Shown here: in pieces, positions 62,186 to 64,000 of the stretch | Position numbering within the stretch: the stretch's first letter is position 1 | How the letters are laid out: each line of letters opens with the position of its first letter | Origin: Arthrobacter sp. Marseille-P9274 | Lineage (GTDB): Bacteria > Actinomycetota > Actinomycetes > Actinomycetales > Micrococcaceae | Direction of reading: 5' to 3' | Assembly: GCF_946892675.1 (NCBI RefSeq) | Contig: NZ_CAMPOV010000001.1 | Coordinates: forward strand, 2,516,033 to 2,580,032 | Length of the DNA: 64,000 bases | Program-made: the position numbers and the translations under genes | The notes under the pieces: generated by a model | The model's input: only the letters and a program-made list of their open reading frames with translations | What the model was told of the DNA's origin: nothing | Databases searched by the model: none

Positions 62186-62269
62186 CGCTCGCCGGCGGCG
62201 GCCGCGATCCCCGGGCCTCCCGCCAGCGCCCACGCCGCCCGCCCGGAAAGGCAACCGACCGGCGTCGTA

Positions 62270-62509
62270 CTACCTACGCACGGGCTGGAGAGCGGTGGCC
62301 CGGCGCAGGATCTTCACCGGACGGTCATGCGGAACCGAGACGGCCTCGGGAATGTCCTGCAGGTGGATGTCCACGGTTTTCTTGGTGCGGCGGACGATGT
62401 AGCCGGCGAGCACCCCGGCGTGTTCGTCATCGTTAAAGCCAACTATGCTCACCGGACGGCCCAGATCCTCCAGCCTGAGATCCGCCGCAAGCCTCTTGAT
62501 GGTGGCCAT
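62270..62509 (-). CDS. Small hypothetical protein, 79 aa
   Basis: A 79-residue basic protein starting MATIKRLAADLRLEDLG, with AGYIVRRTKKTVDIHLQDI. The start has GAGGAGCCAGG upstream. I do not recognise a family; the alternation of hydrophobic and basic residues is compatible with a small beta-barrel or nucleic-acid-binding domain. The longer in-frame reading upstream is low complexity and not used. Confidence 0.55.
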   Translation of the reverse strand: MATIKRLAADLRLEDLGRPVSIVGFNDDEHAGVLAGYIVRRTKKTVDIHLQDIPEAVSVPHDRPVKILRRATALQPVRR

Positions 62510-62592
62510 CCTGGCTCCTCTAGGAGTTTTTATCGGTAGGGGAAGTCTATGCCCGGCAGTAGGCTGGGAGTACCTGCGACCAAGGAGAACAG

Positions 62593-62895
62593 ATGAGTTC
62601 ACTGCTGACCCCGCTGATCACAAGCGCGGGGCTGATCGGCGGATTCCAGACCGCGCGCGCCACGAAGAACCGGCCGCTGGGCGGGGCCGTCCTCGCCGCC
62701 GCCGGAGCCGCCGCCTTCACCCTGTGGAAGCGCGACGCCGGAACCGCCACCGCCTCGGCGCTGACCGCCGCGTATCTGGCCGCCTTCGGGCTGTCCCATC
62801 CGCTGGCCAAGAAGATCGGCGCGTGGCCGTCCGTCTACACCGTCACGGGAGCGACGGCGGTGCTCGCCGCGATCTTCGGCGGCCGCCGCGCGTAG
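62593..62895 (+). CDS. Small Ala-rich membrane protein, 100 aa
   Basis: A 100-residue protein with about three hydrophobic spans (TPLITSAGLIGGFQTARAT, LAAAGAAAFTLW and VTGATAVLAAIFGG). GGAGAACAG precedes the ATG. Not recognised; no partner obvious. Confidence 0.6.
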   Translation: MSSLLTPLITSAGLIGGFQTARATKNRPLGGAVLAAAGAAAFTLWKRDAGTATASALTAAYLAAFGLSHPLAKKIGAWPSVYTVTGATAVLAAIFGGRRA

Positions 62896-62900
62896 CAGCA

Positions 62901-62952
62901 GGCAGGACTGAAACGCGGGAGGGCCGGGCCCGGCCTTCGCGCGCAGCCTGCC
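62901..62952 (+). terminator. GC hairpin after small membrane gene
   Basis: A 14-bp palindrome GGCCGGGCCCGGCC (62922-62935) with outer arms GGCAGG (62901-62906) and CCTGCC (62947-62952) lies between two converging genes. Confidence 0.55.
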
Positions 62953-62985
62953 CTGGTGCCGAAGAGCCGGTGACGCGGCCAGCGC

Positions 62986-63912
62986 TTACAGGCCGGCCAA
63001 GTAGCCGGCGAAGCCCGCCGGGGTGCGGCCCTGAAGCCGCCCCGAGGTGACCGTCGTCAGCCCCGGGCAACTGCGCACGGCGGCGCCAGCGGCCCGCAGC
63101 CTGGCCACCAGCCGGACGTCCTCGTGCTCGGACACGCTCTCGAAGCCGCCGGCGGCGAGGTAGGCCGAGGCCCGGACGCCCAGGTTGGCTCCGTGGATGC
63201 GGCTGTGCCGGTCCTGCTGGGTGTACCGCCGGCGCCAGCTGCCCAGCCGGACCGCATCCAACTCGTCCGGATCAGGTTCCACGGTGCCCAGGACGGCGTC
63301 GGCTCCCGCGTCCGCCAGCGTCGCCTGGACGCTGAGCCAGTGCCCGGGGACGCGGGTGTCCGCGTCGGTGCAGGCAATCCACGCTGCCTCGGGAGCCGTG
63401 GTTCCTCCGCCGAGGACGGCAGGCTCTCCCCCGAGGGCGACGGGTCCTCCCCCGAGGGCGCTGTCCAGCACGGGTCCTCCCCCGAGCGCGGTGTCCAGCA
63501 CGGGTCCTCCCCCGAGCGCGGTGTCCAGCACGGGTCCTCCCCCGAGCGCGGTGTCCAGGGCGGCGGCGGCTCCGGCAGCCCGGGCCGCGCCGACCGACCC
63601 GAACTGCGCATCGAGGATCCGAATGCGCGGGTCCCGCGCTGCCGCCGCGGCGGCTATCCTGCCGGACGTGTCGGTGCAGCTGTCCAGCACGAGGGTCAGC
63701 GCGGCGGAGCAACCGGGGCGGGCTTCCGCCAGCCGGTCCATCGCCGCCCGAATGTAATCGATGCAGGCTCCGAGGAGTGCCTCCTCGTTCCGGACCGGGA
63801 CCACCACGAGGACCTGCCCGACCGGCACCGGCCCGAAAGGCTCGGGTGACGCGATGCGCCCGGGCCAGGATTCCGGCGTCGTTCCCGGCAGGACGCCGGC
63901 GAGCTCAGCCAT
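62986..63912 (-). CDS. Glycosyltransferase family 2 with internal repeat
   Basis: A 308-residue GT2 enzyme: VLVVVPVRNEEALLGACIDY, LVLDSCTDTSG, the metal motif CTDADTRVPG and HGANLGVRASAYLAAGGF are those of the GT-A fold. Between the second and third is a 40-residue insert of LDTALGGGPV units. The acceptor is unknown. The start overlaps the preceding gene by 8 bp. Similar genes stand in clusters with a methyltransferase and a PIG-L deacetylase in Arthrobacter-type genomes, as I recall. Confidence 0.82.
   Translation of the reverse strand: MAELAGVLPGTTPESWPGRIASPEPFGPVPVGQVLVVVPVRNEEALLGACIDYIRAAMDRLAEARPGCSAALTLVLDSCTDTSGRIAAAAAARDPRIRILDAQFGSVGAARAAGAAAALDTALGGGPVLDTALGGGPVLDTALGGGPVLDSALGGGPVALGGEPAVLGGGTTAPEAAWIACTDADTRVPGHWLSVQATLADAGADAVLGTVEPDPDELDAVRLGSWRRRYTQQDRHSRIHGANLGVRASAYLAAGGFESVSEHEDVRLVARLRAAGAAVRSCPGLTTVTSGRLQGRTPAGFAGYLAGL
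63431..63560 (-). repeat. 30-bp tandem repeat inside the GT2 gene
   Basis: Three near-identical 30-bp units (starting GGGTCCTCCCCCGAGCGCGG) at 63472-63561 plus two or three degenerate ones before them, encoding LDTALGGGPV in frame. The array falls between beta-strands of the catalytic domain, so it probably forms a surface loop. Confidence 0.88.
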
Positions 63913-64000
63913 TGGCCTGCTCCGGCGCCTGCAGGACTTCCAGCAGGAAGTCGCGTTCCCGGTGCTCGACCACCACGTCCCAGCCGGTCGTGGCGCGGGC
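63905..64000 (-). CDS. C-terminal end of an unidentified gene (possible methyltransferase)
   Basis: The last 31 residues (ARATTGWDVVVEHRERDFLL, then EVLQAPEQANG) of a gene that begins beyond the right edge. It overlaps the GT2 start by 8 bp, so the two are coupled. Position next to a GT2 in this genus would suit a SAM-dependent methyltransferase, but 31 residues cannot show it. Confidence 0.6.
   Translation of the reverse strand, partial: ARATTGWDVVVEHRERDFLLEVLQAPEQANG

Noticed and set aside
63431-63561. Possible CRISPR array
   Set aside because: Contiguous 30-bp units without unique spacers, in frame within the glycosyltransferase.

Overview
The window looks like chromosomal DNA from a high-GC Gram-positive actinobacterium, most likely a member of the Micrococcaceae close to Arthrobacter or Pseudarthrobacter. 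The evidence is strongly GC-biased third codon positions, frequent GTG/TTG starts and typical actinobacterial proteins (DUF222/HNH, DUF4229, the 32-residue COX24-like protein, Rex). The order proC / excisionase-like HTH / COX24 protein / HAD-IB / glutaredoxin and the order phosphatase / ResA / CcdA / ResB / CcsB also occur in mycobacteria as I recall them. No rRNA, tRNA, CRISPR array, insertion sequence or prophage was recognised. Genus is inferred from gene content only.

Left part (1-25 kb): catabolism of branched-chain keto acids and phenylacetate. A 2-oxoacid dehydrogenase operon (E1 alpha, E1 beta, E2) is divergent from an Lrp/AsnC regulator. A paaABCDE operon plus a PaaG-like isomerase makes and rearranges the ring epoxide. 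PaaI, PaaK and a TetR regulator (probable PaaR) follow. PaaZ opens the ring, and a PaaJ-like thiolase, PaaF and PaaH carry out the beta-oxidation steps. Four copies of one imperfect palindrome, consensus AACGnnCGnnCGGTAA, lie just upstream of paaA, paaI-paaK, paaZ and the thiolase, and probably tie the dispersed blocks into one PaaR regulon. PadR/HAAS, oligopeptidase B, a phosphatase, a GNAT enzyme and an SGNH hydrolase are interspersed.

Middle part (25-48 kb): housekeeping and respiration. SRPBCC and VOC proteins precede menB-menE-menA (menaquinone) and a cytochrome c maturation operon (histidine phosphatase, ResA, CcdA, ResB, CcsB). YceI, Rex, glutaredoxin and HAD genes follow, then DAHP synthase. 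Upstream of DAHP synthase is a leader with a Trp-containing mini-ORF, a 13-bp pairing and a terminator-like hairpin, consistent with transcription attenuation. N-acetylglucosamine-type kinase, gdhA, ArsR, acuC, ktrB-ktrA and proC complete this part.

Right part (48-64 kb): a 660-bp non-coding region with two strong hairpins and a LexA-like box precedes a DUF222/HNH (13E12-type) gene. A complete urease operon (ureABCEF, then ureG, ureD and a nickel permease) follows. Odd features here are a 15-bp tandem repeat in ureD and a long acidic tail on UreB. The end holds a valine-pathway hydrolase, an MFS transporter, DoxX, two small unknown proteins, a GT2 glycosyltransferase with a 30-bp in-frame repeat, and the tail of a further gene.

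The window is mostly conserved metabolism. I did not find a convincing new defence or mobile system. The most interesting items are the DAHP synthase leader, the PaaR operator set, the SOS-type control of the HNH gene, and the in-frame repeat expansions.
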